A DNA stretch of 64,000 nucleotides from Arcticimaribacter sp965659515 (GCA_965659515.1 CBFHVC010000002.1:1-64000), one strand, 5' to 3'; shown: positions 40,751 through 49,970, counted from the first letter of the stretch. The notes: generated by a model not told the origin, from the letters alone. A program made the numbers and translations.

Positions 40751-43018
40751 TTAAGCCGCATTTTCCTTTTTAATAAGGTTTAATGCAGAACCTTCTTTAA
40801 ACCATTCAATCTGTTGTGCGTTATAGGTGTGATTGGCCATGATAGTGTCTTTAGACCCATCTGCGTGTACTACCTCAACGGTGATTTGCTTTCCGGGAGC
40901 AAAGGCTTTTAAATCCACAAAGTTGAAGGTGTCATCTTCTTGAATAAGGTCATAATCTGCCTCATTTGCAAAAGTGATTCCCAACATTCCTTGCTTCTTT
41001 AAGTTGGTCTCGTGGATACGGGCAAACGATTTTACTAAAACTACTTTTACGCCTAAGAAACGAGGCTCCATTGCCGCGTGTTCTCTAGAAGAACCTTCTC
41101 CATAGTTGTGGTCTCCCACAACAACTGTTTCAATTCCAGCAGCTTTGTATTCGCGTTGCACATCTGGTACTCCACCATACTCCCCAGTCATTTGATTTTT
41201 GACAAAGTTTGTTTTTTGATTATATGCGTTAACTGCACCAATCAAGCAGTTGTTAGAAATATTATCCAAATGTCCGCGGAAACGCAACCATGGACCAGCC
41301 ATTGAAATGTGGTCGGTTGTACATTTTCCATGTGCTTTGATTAAGAGTTTAGCCCCTGTTAGGTTACTACCATCCCATGGTTGAAAAGGAGATAATAATT
41401 GTAAACGTTCAGAAGTCTCGTTCACTTTAATCTGAACAGAAGATCCATCTTCTTCTGGAGCGAGGTAACCATTTTCTTTTACATCAAATCCTAAAGGTGG
41501 AAGCTCTGCACCAGTAGGCGCATCTAACTTAACCTCTTCTCCATTTTGATTGATCAACGTATCATTTACTGGATCAAAATCTAGGCGACCTGATATGGCA
41601 ACTGCTGCGACCATTTCTGGTGATGCAACAAAGGCATGGGTATTTGGGTTGCCATCATTACGCTTAGAAAAGTTTCTATTAAAGGAATGAATAATCGCGT
41701 TTTTCTCTTGTTTATCTGCTCCTTCACGTGCCCATTGACCAATACATGGTCCGCAAGCATTCGTAAAGATTTTAGCATTTAAATCTTCAAAAATATCCAA
41801 AAGTCCATCGCGTTCTGCCGTATAACGCACCTGCTCTGAACCTGGGTTAATTCCAAATTCAGCCTTAGTGACTAAGTTTTTCTCAACCGCTTGTTTGGCA
41901 ATCGATGCAGCACGTGCTAAATCTTCATAAGAAGAGTTGGTACAAGAACCGATTAATCCCCACTCAACTTTAAGTGGCCAATCGTTTTCTTTTGCTACTT
42001 GACTCATATCACTTACTTGGGTTGCTAAGTCTGGCGTAAATGGCCCATTGATATGTGGCTTTAAAGTATCCAAGTCAAGCTCAATTACTTCGTCAAAATA
42101 TTGTTCTGGATTAGCATATACTTCTGCGTCAGCTGTTAAGTGCTCTTTTACAGCATTTGCTGCATCGGCAACATCATCACGCCCTGTAGAACGCAAGTAA
42201 CGCTCCATTGACGCGTCATATCCAAAGGTAGAAGTAGTTGCTCCAACTTCTGCTCCCATGTTACAGATGGTTCCTTTCCCTGTACAAGACATGGCTTCGG
42301 CCCCTTCTCCAAAATATTCTATAATTGCGCCGGTACCACCTTTAACCGTTAGGATACCCGCTACTTTTAAAATAACATCTTTTGGCGCAGTCCAACCGTT
42401 TAATTTTCCCGTTAGTTTTACCCCAATTAATTTTGGAAATTTCAATTCCCAAGGCATATCTGCCATAACATCTACAGCATCTGCCCCTCCAACACCAATT
42501 GCCAGCATTCCCAGTCCACCTGCGTTAACGGTATGTGAATCTGTTCCAATCATCATGCCTCCTGGGAAAGCATAGTTTTCTAGAACAACCTGGTGAATAA
42601 TCCCAGCGCCTGGCTTCCAAAATCCAATCCCGTATTTATTCGAAACAGACTCTAAAAAGTTAAATACCTCAGCAGAGGTAGAGTTTGCAGATTTTAAATC
42701 TACTTCAGCTCCAGATTTTGCTTGGATTAAGTGGTCACAATGAACTGTTGTTGGTACAGCGACTTTTTGTTTCCCAGCCTGCATAAATTGCAATAAGGCC
42801 ATCTGTGCCGTAGCATCTTGGCAAGCAATTCTATCTGGCGCAAAATCAACATAATCTGCCCCTCTTTTGTAAGAGCGATCGGATTTTCCATCCCATAAGT
42901 GAGAATATAAAATCTTTTCAGACGCAGTTAAAGGTTTCCCTGTTAATTTTCTTGCTTCAGCAACACGATCTTCTAATCGTGCATAGACTGCTTTGATCAT
43001 TTCAATGTCAAATGCCAT
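40751..43018 (-). CDS. acn: Aconitate hydratase (mitochondrial type)
   Basis: 755 residues, the length and layout of mitochondrial-type aconitase, which is normal in Bacteroidota. The 4Fe-4S ligands are Cys359 (GSCTNSSYED) and Cys422/Cys425 (NACGPCIGQW); other conserved parts are GTDSHT and GEGSSREHAA. It isomerises citrate to isocitrate. It starts from its own candidate promoter and has its own terminator, so it is probably monocistronic. Confidence 0.96.
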   Translation of the reverse strand: MAFDIEMIKAVYARLEDRVAEARKLTGKPLTASEKILYSHLWDGKSDRSYKRGADYVDFAPDRIACQDATAQMALLQFMQAGKQKVAVPTTVHCDHLIQAKSGAEVDLKSANSTSAEVFNFLESVSNKYGIGFWKPGAGIIHQVVLENYAFPGGMMIGTDSHTVNAGGLGMLAIGVGGADAVDVMADMPWELKFPKLIGVKLTGKLNGWTAPKDVILKVAGILTVKGGTGAIIEYFGEGAEAMSCTGKGTICNMGAEVGATTSTFGYDASMERYLRSTGRDDVADAANAVKEHLTADAEVYANPEQYFDEVIELDLDTLKPHINGPFTPDLATQVSDMSQVAKENDWPLKVEWGLIGSCTNSSYEDLARAASIAKQAVEKNLVTKAEFGINPGSEQVRYTAERDGLLDIFEDLNAKIFTNACGPCIGQWAREGADKQEKNAIIHSFNRNFSKRNDGNPNTHAFVASPEMVAAVAISGRLDFDPVNDTLINQNGEEVKLDAPTGAELPPLGFDVKENGYLAPEEDGSSVQIKVNETSERLQLLSPFQPWDGSNLTGAKLLIKAHGKCTTDHISMAGPWLRFRGHLDNISNNCLIGAVNAYNQKTNFVKNQMTGEYGGVPDVQREYKAAGIETVVVGDHNYGEGSSREHAAMEPRFLGVKVVLVKSFARIHETNLKKQGMLGITFANEADYDLIQEDDTFNFVDLKAFAPGKQITVEVVHADGSKDTIMANHTYNAQQIEWFKEGSALNLIKKENAA

Positions 43019-43040
43019 AATCCTTTTGATTTAATTTGGA

Positions 43041-43048
43041 CAAAATTA
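43041..43048 (-). promoter_or_regulatory. Candidate -7 box (TAATTTTG) for aconitase
   Basis: The minus strand reads TAATTTTG, a full TAnnTTTG match, 23 bases before the acn ATG. No TTG is seen at the ideal upstream distance, so strength is uncertain; an activator could compensate (see the palindrome at 43155). Confidence 0.45.
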
Positions 43049-43154
43049 CGAAATTAAGTTTTTAGAATTCTTCTGTATTATAGATTTAATTGATGTTTCA
43101 AAAAATTCTACAAATCCCACTAGATGTGTTTAAAATCAAAGTAAAAAGTAGCCC

Positions 43155-43170
43155 TGTGTTATAAATCACA
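43155..43170. promoter_or_regulatory. CRP/FNR-like palindrome
   Basis: TGTGT-TATAAA-TCACA matches the CRP-type consensus TGTGA-N6-TCACA with one mismatch. It sits between acn and the small membrane protein gene, about 135 bases from the acn ATG and 90 from the other start. Spacing fits either gene. Binding of a Crp/Fnr-family regulator is inference. Confidence 0.35.
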
Positions 43171-43261
43171 CTTCTCAACTTTCATTAAAAGAAAATAGAT
43201 CGCACCCTTTTTGAGTGTTTCTAAGAAATAAAGTATCTTTTGAAGATCAAATTAAGAGATC

Positions 43262-43465
43262 GTGAGTGAATTATTTCAAAAATACAAAGGGCTATTGTTA
43301 GTCTTCTTTTTAGGCCTTTTCATCAGTTTTGTCGACAGCTTTATCCTGAACGGAACCTTTCAAGGGGTCGAAGAATACAAACACTTTATATACATCGGGG
43401 TGCTTTTAATTGGACTAGCGGTGGTGTTAAGCATTTTACTCAAGGAAGGGCCGGCCAAAGAATAA
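43262..43465 (+). CDS. Small two-helix membrane protein of unknown function
   Basis: 67 residues from GTG 43262; the frame contains no internal ATG. Two membrane helices (LLLVFFLGLFISFVDSF, YIGVLLIGLAVVLSILL) joined by a short loop with charged ends. Family not recognised. It precedes the flavin reductase gene by 21 bases and is probably co-transcribed. Confidence 0.6.
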   Translation: MSELFQKYKGLLLVFFLGLFISFVDSFILNGTFQGVEEYKHFIYIGVLLIGLAVVLSILLKEGPAKE

Positions 43466-43486
43466 GCCTTATCTTTACCCAAAAAA

Positions 43487-44104
43487 ATGCACTATTTTTC
43501 TAAAGAAAACATTGACGCTTTAGCGGTACGCTATAAAAACAATTTAATCAACAGTATTTCAGGCTATAAATCGGCTAATCTTATTGGCACGAAAAACAAA
43601 GCAGGAAAGAGCAATCTCGCGGTTTTTAATTCTATTGTTCACTTGGGAAGTAATCCAGCGCTATTGGGCTTTATTCTTCGTCCAACTACTGTGCCCAGAC
43701 ACAGCTACCAAAACATGAAGGATTCGGGAGTTTTTACCATCAACCATATTAGTGAAAGTCAAATAGAAGATGCCCACCACACTTCGGCCAAATATCCAGA
43801 CGGAGTTTCTGAGTTCGACCAAACGAATCTTAAAGAGGAATACAAAGCAGACTGTTTGGCGCCATTTGTTAAAGATGCGCCAGTACAAATCGCTTGCCGT
43901 TATGTTAACGACTATCTTATTAAAGAAAATGACACCCTTTTAGTGGTTGGTGCCGTTGAACATTTATTTGTTCAAGACGAAATGCTCCTCGAAGACGGCT
44001 ATGTGCAATTAGATAAAGGAAAGGTTGTAACGGTCAATGGTATAGACGGTTATGCCTTACCCCAACTACTCGCACGTTTTCCTTATGCCCGACCAAAAGA
44101 ATAA
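43487..44104 (+). CDS. Flavin reductase family protein (FMN-binding split barrel)
   Basis: 205 residues with the pattern LAVRYKNNLINSISGYKSAN, NLAVFNSIVHLGSNPALLG and RHSYQNMKDSGVFTIN, typical of flavin reductase-like proteins that bind FMN. They supply reduced flavin or act as flavoenzymes; the partner is unknown. Two bases before the O-methyltransferase start, so co-expression is likely. Confidence 0.87.
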   Translation: MHYFSKENIDALAVRYKNNLINSISGYKSANLIGTKNKAGKSNLAVFNSIVHLGSNPALLGFILRPTTVPRHSYQNMKDSGVFTINHISESQIEDAHHTSAKYPDGVSEFDQTNLKEEYKADCLAPFVKDAPVQIACRYVNDYLIKENDTLLVVGAVEHLFVQDEMLLEDGYVQLDKGKVVTVNGIDGYALPQLLARFPYARPKE

Positions 44105-44106
44105 GC

Positions 44107-44748
44107 ATGGAATTTATTTCAAACGCTCTTTATGACTATGTTGTGGCTCACTCTCAAGAAGAGCCCCCATTACTCGCCGATCTTACGCGAGAAACACATT
44201 TGAAAGTGTTGCAACCGCGCATGCTAAGCGGACCATTACAAGGCCGGTTTTTAAGTGTTTTGGCCAAACTTTTACAACCCAAAAAAATACTCGAAGTAGG
44301 AACTTTTACCGGTTATGCCACCCTTTGTTTGGCCGAAGGCCTCCCAAAAGACGGCCAAATTGACACCCTTGACAAGAACGAAGAACTGGTCGATTTTCAA
44401 CGTGCTTTTTTTGATCGCTCGCCCTGGGGAAAACAAATTCAACAGCATTGCGGAAATGCCATCGATATTATTCCCACATTAGAAGGAGGATATGATCTGG
44501 TTTTTCTGGATGCAGATAAGAAAAATTACCTCAATTACTTGGACCTATTAATTCCTAAAATAAAACCCGGGGGACTCCTCCTTTCAGATAATGTTTTGTG
44601 GAGTGGAAAAGTCTTAGAAGAAACACAAAAAAACGATCGGGATACCGCAATTTTAAAAGAATTCAATCAAAAGCTAGCCACGCATCCTAATTTTGAAACA
44701 GTCCTGCTCCCTTTGCGCGATGGCCTAACCCTTAGTCGTAAAATCTAA
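44107..44748 (+). CDS. Class I SAM-dependent O-methyltransferase (COMT type)
   Basis: 213 residues. SAM site LEVGTFTGYATLCLAEGLP near residue 60 and the metal-binding LVFLDADKKNY near residue 135 are those of the cation-dependent catechol O-methyltransferase-like family; LLLSDNVLWSGKV is the next conserved segment. Methyl acceptor unknown. The 3' end overlaps convergent tatA by 4 bases. Confidence 0.9.
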   Translation: MEFISNALYDYVVAHSQEEPPLLADLTRETHLKVLQPRMLSGPLQGRFLSVLAKLLQPKKILEVGTFTGYATLCLAEGLPKDGQIDTLDKNEELVDFQRAFFDRSPWGKQIQQHCGNAIDIIPTLEGGYDLVFLDADKKNYLNYLDLLIPKIKPGGLLLSDNVLWSGKVLEETQKNDRDTAILKEFNQKLATHPNFETVLLPLRDGLTLSRKI

Positions 44749-45011
44749 CCTTTGCGCTTAACAGAATTGGTTAACTGATCAAAACCCTCTTTTACTTGGT
44801 CCATTTCTTTTTTGAGATCTGCACCCAATTCTTTGGTAGGGTCAATATCTGCTGACTTTTGGATCTCAGATTTGATCTCATTCGTGGCTTGTTTTACTTG
44901 GGTAATCCCCTTTGCCAGACCTTTAGCAATGGAAGGGATTTTATCGGCGCCAAAAATAAGGAGAACGATAAAAAAGATAAAGACGATTTCTGCACCAGAA
45001 ATAAATAACAT
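44745..45011 (-). CDS. tatA: Twin-arginine translocase subunit TatA/TatB family
   Basis: 88 residues from ATG 45011; a TTG further upstream (45029) would add six residues and is not needed. The TatA features are a short periplasmic start, one helix (IVFIFFIVLLIFGADKIP), the FG-D-K-I-P hinge and an amphipathic helix (IAKGLAKGITQVK) plus a charged tail. It forms part of the Tat pore; TatC is not in the window. Confidence 0.9.
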   Translation of the reverse strand: MLFISGAEIVFIFFIVLLIFGADKIPSIAKGLAKGITQVKQATNEIKSEIQKSADIDPTKELGADLKKEMDQVKEGFDQLTNSVKRKG

Positions 45012-45040
45012 GACCTGTGTTTTTGTCAAAGATAAACCAA

Positions 45041-45068
45041 AAAAAAAGCAGCGAAAAATATCGCTGCT
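45041..45068 (-). terminator. Intrinsic terminator after the M1 peptidase gene
   Basis: An 8-bp stem AGCAGCGA/TCGCTGCT (45047-45054 and 45061-45068) with an A-rich loop; the minus-strand exit has a T run (A at 45039-45047). It is 25 bases past the stop at 45094 and may also work on the plus strand. Confidence 0.85.
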
Positions 45069-45093
45069 TTTTACTTTCTACAAAAGGACTATT

Positions 45094-47331
45094 TTAACCT
45101 TTTACCTTGTTTTTAAATTTGTCAAAATCAGAGTCAGCCTCTTTCTTTGGCCATGCATTGTTATTTAAATTAACATCTGCAGTAGCGGCATCAGGATCGA
45201 TTGTTACGCCAATTAATTCTTTATTTGTGGTCAATAACTTCTTTACAGAAGCATCATTTTTACGCCAAACTTGTACCGGATAGGTGATGCGTTCTGAAGT
45301 CCCATCAGCATAACTATATTCCGCGATAATCGGCATTACAATTCCACCTGGCTTTTCAAACTCTACTTCATAAAAATACTTGGGTAAGGTTTTGCCTTCT
45401 TCTAGGTTTTCTGCTAAAACAGTAGAATGATCTGTAAATTCCCCTTCAGCTAAAGAAGCATCAAATGCTTCGCTGTCGCCAGCAACCATAAAGACAGAGG
45501 GACCTAGGTCATCGGCAGTCATCCCATATTTGGCTAAAAGTTCATTGACTTCTTTGCTTGGGGTAGGAGAAACATAATAGCGTTTCACTGCTTTTACACC
45601 TATATCTACAACATCGGTTGAATAGAACCAACCTCTCCAAAACCAATCTAGATCTACCGCTGATGCGTCTTCCATGGTACGGAAGAAGTCTTCGGGGGTG
45701 GGGTGTTTAAACATCCAGCGTTGTGAATAGGTTTTAAACGCAAAATCAAAGAGCTCTTTCCCCATGATTGTTTCCCTTAAGATATTCAGTGCAGTTGCCG
45801 GTTTTCCATAAGCGTTAGGACCTAATTGAAAAACATTTTCTGGGTTAGACATAATAGGGCTAATAAAGTCTTGATCGCCCGACATATAACGTACAATCTT
45901 TGCTGGATCGCCTCGTCTTGAAGGATAATTCTCTTCTAATTCTTGTTCAGTAAGGTATTGCATAAAGGTATCTAAACCTTCGTCCATCCATCCCCATTGG
46001 CGTTCATCAGAATTGACAATCATGGGGAAATAGTTGTGCCCAACTTCGTGAATAATTACACTAATCATTCCGTATTTTGTTCTGTCAGAATAGGTCCCGT
46101 CTGGATTTGGACGCCCATAATTCCAACAAATCATAGGGTACTCCATTCCTTGATTTTTGGCATGAACAGAAACGGCTTTCGGATAAGGATAATCAAACGT
46201 ATATTTTGAATATACTTCTAAAGTGTGGGCAACCACACGCGTAGAATATTCTTCCCATAAAGGATTTCCTTCTTTTGGATAAAGAGAAGAAGCAATTTTA
46301 TTTTTTCCACCAACTTTAACCGCCATCATATCCCAGATAAAACGCCTTGAAGTGGCAAAGCCAAAATCACGAACATTGTTGGCAATAAAACGCCAAGTCT
46401 TTTTCTTGGTGGCTTTAACTTTCTCTTTTTCAATTACCTCATCTTGGGTAACAATCATCACTGGATTATCAAAGGTTTTTAAGGCCTTTTTATAGCGCTG
46501 ATAGGCTGTTTTCGTAAGTACCTCTTTTGGGTTTTGAAGGGTACCTGTCGCTTCCATAACATGGTCTTCAGGTACGGTAATATTAACTTCATAGTTTCCG
46601 AAGTTTAAGGCGAATTCGCCATTACCCCAGAATTGATAGTTTTGCCATCCTTCTACATCATTGTAAACGGCAAGGCGAGGAAAAAACTGTGCAATTACAT
46701 AAGCACAGTTGTCGTCTTCTTCAAAATATTCATAACCCGATCGCGCGCGATCTGTAACATGGTTGTTGATTTTATACCACCATTTAATGGAAAAAGTGAG
46801 TTGTTGACCACTGGCCAAGGGGGTAGGCAAATCTACCCGCATCATGGTTTGGTTAATGGTGTAACGCAACGGACGCCCGTTTATATCTTTTACAGCTTCA
46901 ATGTTAAAGCCACCGACAAATTTCTCTCCTGTAAATTCAGCAACGAAAGGATCAACCCGCTTAAAACTTGGGGCGCCAGAAGGATTTTTCGCTCCTTCCA
47001 TGTCGTTTTCATTGCGAATATTTTGATCCAATTGAACCCATAAATAAGGCAAAGCATCAGGAGAATTATTGGTATAGGTGATGGTTTCGTTTCCGTATAG
47101 CTTGGTATTCTCATCGTCTAATTCGATGTCCATTTTATAATCCACCTGCTGCTGATAGTAATCTACACCGGGTGCGCCAGAGGCTGTTCTAAAGCGATTT
47201 GGTGTGGCGAACTCTTCATACAATTGCTTGAATTTATTGTTGTTCTTATGCCCTTTTATCGCTGTAGCGTCTTGTGCAGAAACCACTATCGATAAAAGCA
47301 TCAAGATTGCGGCAAATTGGTACTTTTTCAT
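45094..47331 (-). CDS. Exported M1 family metallopeptidase
   Basis: 745 residues with a signal peptide (YQFAAILMLLSIVVSAQ). The zinc site is HEVGHNYFP with a glutamate 19 residues later (WMDEG), i.e. HExxH-x18-E as in M1 aminopeptidases. The exopeptidase motif GAMEN is changed to GMEYP, a common divergence in Bacteroidota M1 enzymes. It may trim peptides in the periplasm or outside. Last gene of the leftward operon with DUF6702 and two regulatory-domain proteins; 49 bases follow the DUF6702 stop. Confidence 0.93.
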   Translation of the reverse strand: MKKYQFAAILMLLSIVVSAQDATAIKGHKNNNKFKQLYEEFATPNRFRTASGAPGVDYYQQQVDYKMDIELDDENTKLYGNETITYTNNSPDALPYLWVQLDQNIRNENDMEGAKNPSGAPSFKRVDPFVAEFTGEKFVGGFNIEAVKDINGRPLRYTINQTMMRVDLPTPLASGQQLTFSIKWWYKINNHVTDRARSGYEYFEEDDNCAYVIAQFFPRLAVYNDVEGWQNYQFWGNGEFALNFGNYEVNITVPEDHVMEATGTLQNPKEVLTKTAYQRYKKALKTFDNPVMIVTQDEVIEKEKVKATKKKTWRFIANNVRDFGFATSRRFIWDMMAVKVGGKNKIASSLYPKEGNPLWEEYSTRVVAHTLEVYSKYTFDYPYPKAVSVHAKNQGMEYPMICWNYGRPNPDGTYSDRTKYGMISVIIHEVGHNYFPMIVNSDERQWGWMDEGLDTFMQYLTEQELEENYPSRRGDPAKIVRYMSGDQDFISPIMSNPENVFQLGPNAYGKPATALNILRETIMGKELFDFAFKTYSQRWMFKHPTPEDFFRTMEDASAVDLDWFWRGWFYSTDVVDIGVKAVKRYYVSPTPSKEVNELLAKYGMTADDLGPSVFMVAGDSEAFDASLAEGEFTDHSTVLAENLEEGKTLPKYFYEVEFEKPGGIVMPIIAEYSYADGTSERITYPVQVWRKNDASVKKLLTTNKELIGVTIDPDAATADVNLNNNAWPKKEADSDFDKFKNKVKG

Positions 47332-47380
47332 TCTCTCAAAAATTTAAATTGAGGTTAAATATAATCCAAATTTTACTTTT

Positions 47381-47875
47381 TCAAAGCCTAAAATCAAAGG
47401 CTGTTTGCCGGTCAGATAAAAGAAAGCTTTTCTTTTGATTCGGGGTTGTTAAATGGATGATGTTTTGCTGGTTTTCGAGAAAATCAATTAAGAAGGTAGC
47501 AGAGAGGTCAAAACGCTTGAAATCGCTTGACAGCGGAAGAATCTCGGCATAAACCACCAGTAAATCGTCTTGGTATTCTCGTCCTAAATAGTGTATTTTT
47601 TGCGGTTCTCCGTCTAGGGAAACAAGTAAATTACGCAAGTAGAAATCTTTGACAAAGGCATCAATCTCTTCCGGCTTAGTATCTGGATGGAAAACCACTT
47701 TTTGACCTGTTTCCGCTTCCATTAAGGCCTCTATATCTTCTAAAAAAAAACGTGTGGTAAGTTGTATTTGCTGCTTTTCTGGAAGCCATTTAATTGTGGT
47801 CGTACTCAAATAATAATCGTGCTGCAGGCCAATTGAAGCCAACAAGAAAAGTAGTATAATTCCTTTAATTTTCAT
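47381..47875 (-). CDS. DUF6702 family exported protein
   Basis: 164 residues from ATG 47875; the longer frame adds nine polar residues in front of the signal peptide MKIKGIILLFLLASIGLQH. Recognised as DUF6702 by HDYYLSTTTIKWLPEKQQI, followed by QLTTRFFLEDIEALME and FHPDTKPEEIDAF. Function unknown; the family is found next to M1 peptidases in flavobacteria. It overlaps the preceding gene by 11 bases. Confidence 0.85.
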   Translation of the reverse strand: MKIKGIILLFLLASIGLQHDYYLSTTTIKWLPEKQQIQLTTRFFLEDIEALMEAETGQKVVFHPDTKPEEIDAFVKDFYLRNLLVSLDGEPQKIHYLGREYQDDLLVVYAEILPLSSDFKRFDLSATFLIDFLENQQNIIHLTTPNQKKSFLLSDRQTAFDFRL

Positions 47876-48641
47876 CGTACTGTTGTTGCTTAAATTGGTC
47901 AAAGGCCTTCACGACATCATCATGTCGATTTTTCTTAAAAAGGGCTATCAAATCGGTGTTTTCTGAACAACCCAAGACAAAATCATAGACCTCATCGGGG
48001 GAGAGCAAATAATTTTCTGTAAAGAAATAAAGGCCATAAAACTTAATAATGGTGTAAACAGAAGCAAACTGTGCATCTAATTTTCGCCTCTTCTTAAGTT
48101 TTTTATAATAACCCGAAAGATGCTTGTAAACTGCATCAATATTTATCCCCCCAGAAATGGGCAATAAAAGAGTAGATAAAATAAGGCTCTTCCCTGAGAC
48201 GATTTTCTCTTTTCGAACTCCTTTATAACCGGGAATCCCCACATCATCAAAATTAATTGAAGGTTTAACATTGGCTAAGTCGCTCGAGAGGCTACCGCTT
48301 AAGTTATGCGGCTTTACAACCACCTCGTCTAGCTCATTGATAAAAGCTTCTAAATAAACCGTGATTTGATCTAACGCAAAAAGTTCTTCTGTTATTACTA
48401 ACGCTCGTTTTTGGTATTGCACCCCAGAAAAAATCAATCTTTCTCCTTTCGCTACTGAGATTTCAAAAAAACCATTGATGTCGGTGATTTCTGCTAGACC
48501 ACGGTCTGCGTTAATGACATGAATTCCTGCAACAGCAAGGCTGGGATGGGCCACTTTCCCGCTAAGCAATTTATATTTTTGCGCTGTTAAAATACTGGTA
48601 AACAGAAGTAAAGAAAGCAATAAGAGCCTTTTCTGTTTCAA
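47865..48641 (-). CDS. Exported carboxypeptidase-like regulatory domain protein (copy 2)
   Basis: 258 residues. Signal peptide KRLLLLSLLLFTSILTAQ, then a CarboxypepD_reg-like beta sandwich (LLSGKVAHPSLAVAGIHVINADRG cut at LSGKVAHPSLAVAGIHV, ITDINGFFEISVAKGE). The C-terminal 130 residues are helical and unassigned. The domain is a short version of the plug-side domain of SusC-like proteins, but no barrel follows. Paralogue of the upstream gene, with which it shares a 4-base overlap. Confidence 0.8.
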   Translation of the reverse strand: MKQKRLLLLSLLLFTSILTAQKYKLLSGKVAHPSLAVAGIHVINADRGLAEITDINGFFEISVAKGERLIFSGVQYQKRALVITEELFALDQITVYLEAFINELDEVVVKPHNLSGSLSSDLANVKPSINFDDVGIPGYKGVRKEKIVSGKSLILSTLLLPISGGINIDAVYKHLSGYYKKLKKRRKLDAQFASVYTIIKFYGLYFFTENYLLSPDEVYDFVLGCSENTDLIALFKKNRHDDVVKAFDQFKQQQYDEN

Positions 48642-49366
48642 CGAATCTTCTTTTTGTATTTTTCGCTTTCGCTGTATAAAAATTCAATCAACTGAAACTC
48701 TTTGTCTTTTTTCAGCAAACGATCAGAGGGTAGATTTTGATCCATTTCTGTTAAAAAGCCAATGAGCTCGTCTGCACCTAGTCCTAAGTCTTGGGTGAAA
48801 AAACTTTCTTCAAAAATAAGGGGCAATACCCTCGAGGGGACTAATTTTCTCGGAGCAGTTTTATCGTTTGACTGAATCGCTTTTGCTAATAATTTGGCCA
48901 CATTGACAAGGTTTAGGCCATTGACCAGTTGCCCATCTCGCATGATGGTATTTTCTATTTTGGTAGACTTGTCTTGAGAATAGTCAACCTTAGCAAACTC
49001 TTCTTTCTTTAGATCAAGAAATTTTTGCGTGTTCTCAGGCCCAACGACAATTTCATCTAAGATATTGATGCGTTCTTTCACTTCAACTACCAAGCGATTT
49101 TTTTGAATGATTTCTGGGGTTATTGTCAAGGTCTTAATGCGAAATTGAACAGAAGAAAATAGGATCTCATCGCCTGCTTTGGCCAACAACTCAAATTCCC
49201 CGTCACCATCTGTAATGGTATTGGTTTGAGCGGTATTATTAACCACATTTGCTGCAACCACATTTACATTTCTGTACAAGAGCCTGCCCTTGAGCAATTG
49301 TCTTTTTTGTTGTGCAAAAACAAGCGTAAAACTGACCATTAAAACGAAAGTGAACCAATATTTCAT
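48638..49366 (-). CDS. Exported carboxypeptidase-like regulatory domain protein (copy 1)
   Basis: 242 residues. Signal peptide (YWFTFVLMVSFTLVFAQ), then the same domain as its downstream paralogue: LLKGRLLYRNVNVVAANVV, TITDGDGEFELLAKAGDEIL and ILDEIVVGPEN. A charged helical region follows. First gene of the leftward operon CarbD-CarbD-DUF6702-M1 peptidase. A possible assembly or surface role is inferred only from conservation of the block. Confidence 0.8.
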   Translation of the reverse strand: MKYWFTFVLMVSFTLVFAQQKRQLLKGRLLYRNVNVVAANVVNNTAQTNTITDGDGEFELLAKAGDEILFSSVQFRIKTLTITPEIIQKNRLVVEVKERINILDEIVVGPENTQKFLDLKKEEFAKVDYSQDKSTKIENTIMRDGQLVNGLNLVNVAKLLAKAIQSNDKTAPRKLVPSRVLPLIFEESFFTQDLGLGADELIGFLTEMDQNLPSDRLLKKDKEFQLIEFLYSESEKYKKKIR

Positions 49367-49447
49367 GCTTTAAAAATAGGAATAATCAACCTAAATATAG
49401 GGCCTTAAGGCGTTAATTATTTCGTTAATAAGGAGGGAAGAAAAATG

Positions 49448-49520
49448 AGCGGGAGACCGGGTTCGAACCGGCGACATTCAGCTTGGAAGGCTGACGCTCT
49501 ACCAACTGAGCTACTCCCGC
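49448..49520 (-). tRNA. tRNA-Gly(TCC)
   Basis: A 73-base cloverleaf on the minus strand: acceptor GCGGGAG/CTCCCGC, D arm GCTCAGTTGGTAGAGC, anticodon stem TCAGC/GCTGA with loop CTTCCAA (anticodon TCC), TPsiC arm with GGTTCGAACC. Discriminator T, normal for tRNA-Gly; CCA not encoded. Decodes GGA and GGG. Confidence 0.95.
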
Positions 49521-49527
49521 ATTAATA

Positions 49528-49535
49528 CAAATATA
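49528..49535 (-). promoter_or_regulatory. Candidate -7 box (TATATTTG) for tRNA-Gly
   Basis: The minus strand reads TATATTTG, a full TAnnTTTG match, 8 bases before the tRNA 5' end, so transcription would start at or next to the mature end. It lies between the GNAT gene stop and the tRNA. Confidence 0.5.
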
Positions 49536-49544
49536 GTATTTCTT

Positions 49545-49970
49545 TTAAAAATACTTAGCGAAATGAAACCCGATGATGTTAAACCCTTCCTTGTAATAAA
49601 ATTTATGAGAAGGAGCATTTTGGACATAAGTATTCAACTCTATGGCTTCACAGCCTTTTTTCTTGGCGTGCTTTTCGATAAAAGCAAACAATCCGTTTCC
49701 AACTCCTTTTGAACGATAATCTGGATGGATATATACATGGTCTGTCTCACAACTTTTTCCGGCATAATGACGGGTTTGATACCAAAGCCCCGTGACGCCC
49801 ATCAATTTATCTTGATCAAAAATCCCAACGCATTCATAGTTTTGTGTAAACATTTCTTCAAAACGCTTTTGAAGAATTTGATCGGGAAATTTATGCGAGG
49901 TAAAATCCTGAATCAGTGGAATAATGGCTGGAATGTGGGTGGAATCTAAAAGGGAAAAATGAATGTTCAT
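49545..49970 (-). CDS. GNAT family N-acetyltransferase
   Basis: 141 residues from ATG 49970 (a TTG two codons earlier is less likely). The acetyl-CoA loop is in VYIHPDYRSKGVGNGLFAF (V-x-x-x-x-R-x-x-G-x-G) near residue 90, and NAPSHKFYYKEGF near the end is the terminal GNAT element. Substrate not known. Leftward, upstream of tRNA-Gly. Confidence 0.87.
   Translation of the reverse strand: MNIHFSLLDSTHIPAIIPLIQDFTSHKFPDQILQKRFEEMFTQNYECVGIFDQDKLMGVTGLWYQTRHYAGKSCETDHVYIHPDYRSKGVGNGLFAFIEKHAKKKGCEAIELNTYVQNAPSHKFYYKEGFNIIGFHFAKYF

Noticed and set aside
44812..45168. 118-codon plus-strand frame across tatA and the end of the M1 gene
   Set aside because: It covers a terminator and two real genes in antisense, with no conserved motifs.
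46633..47043. 136-codon antisense frame within the M1 peptidase gene
   Set aside because: Opposite strand of a well-supported gene; no recognisable protein features.
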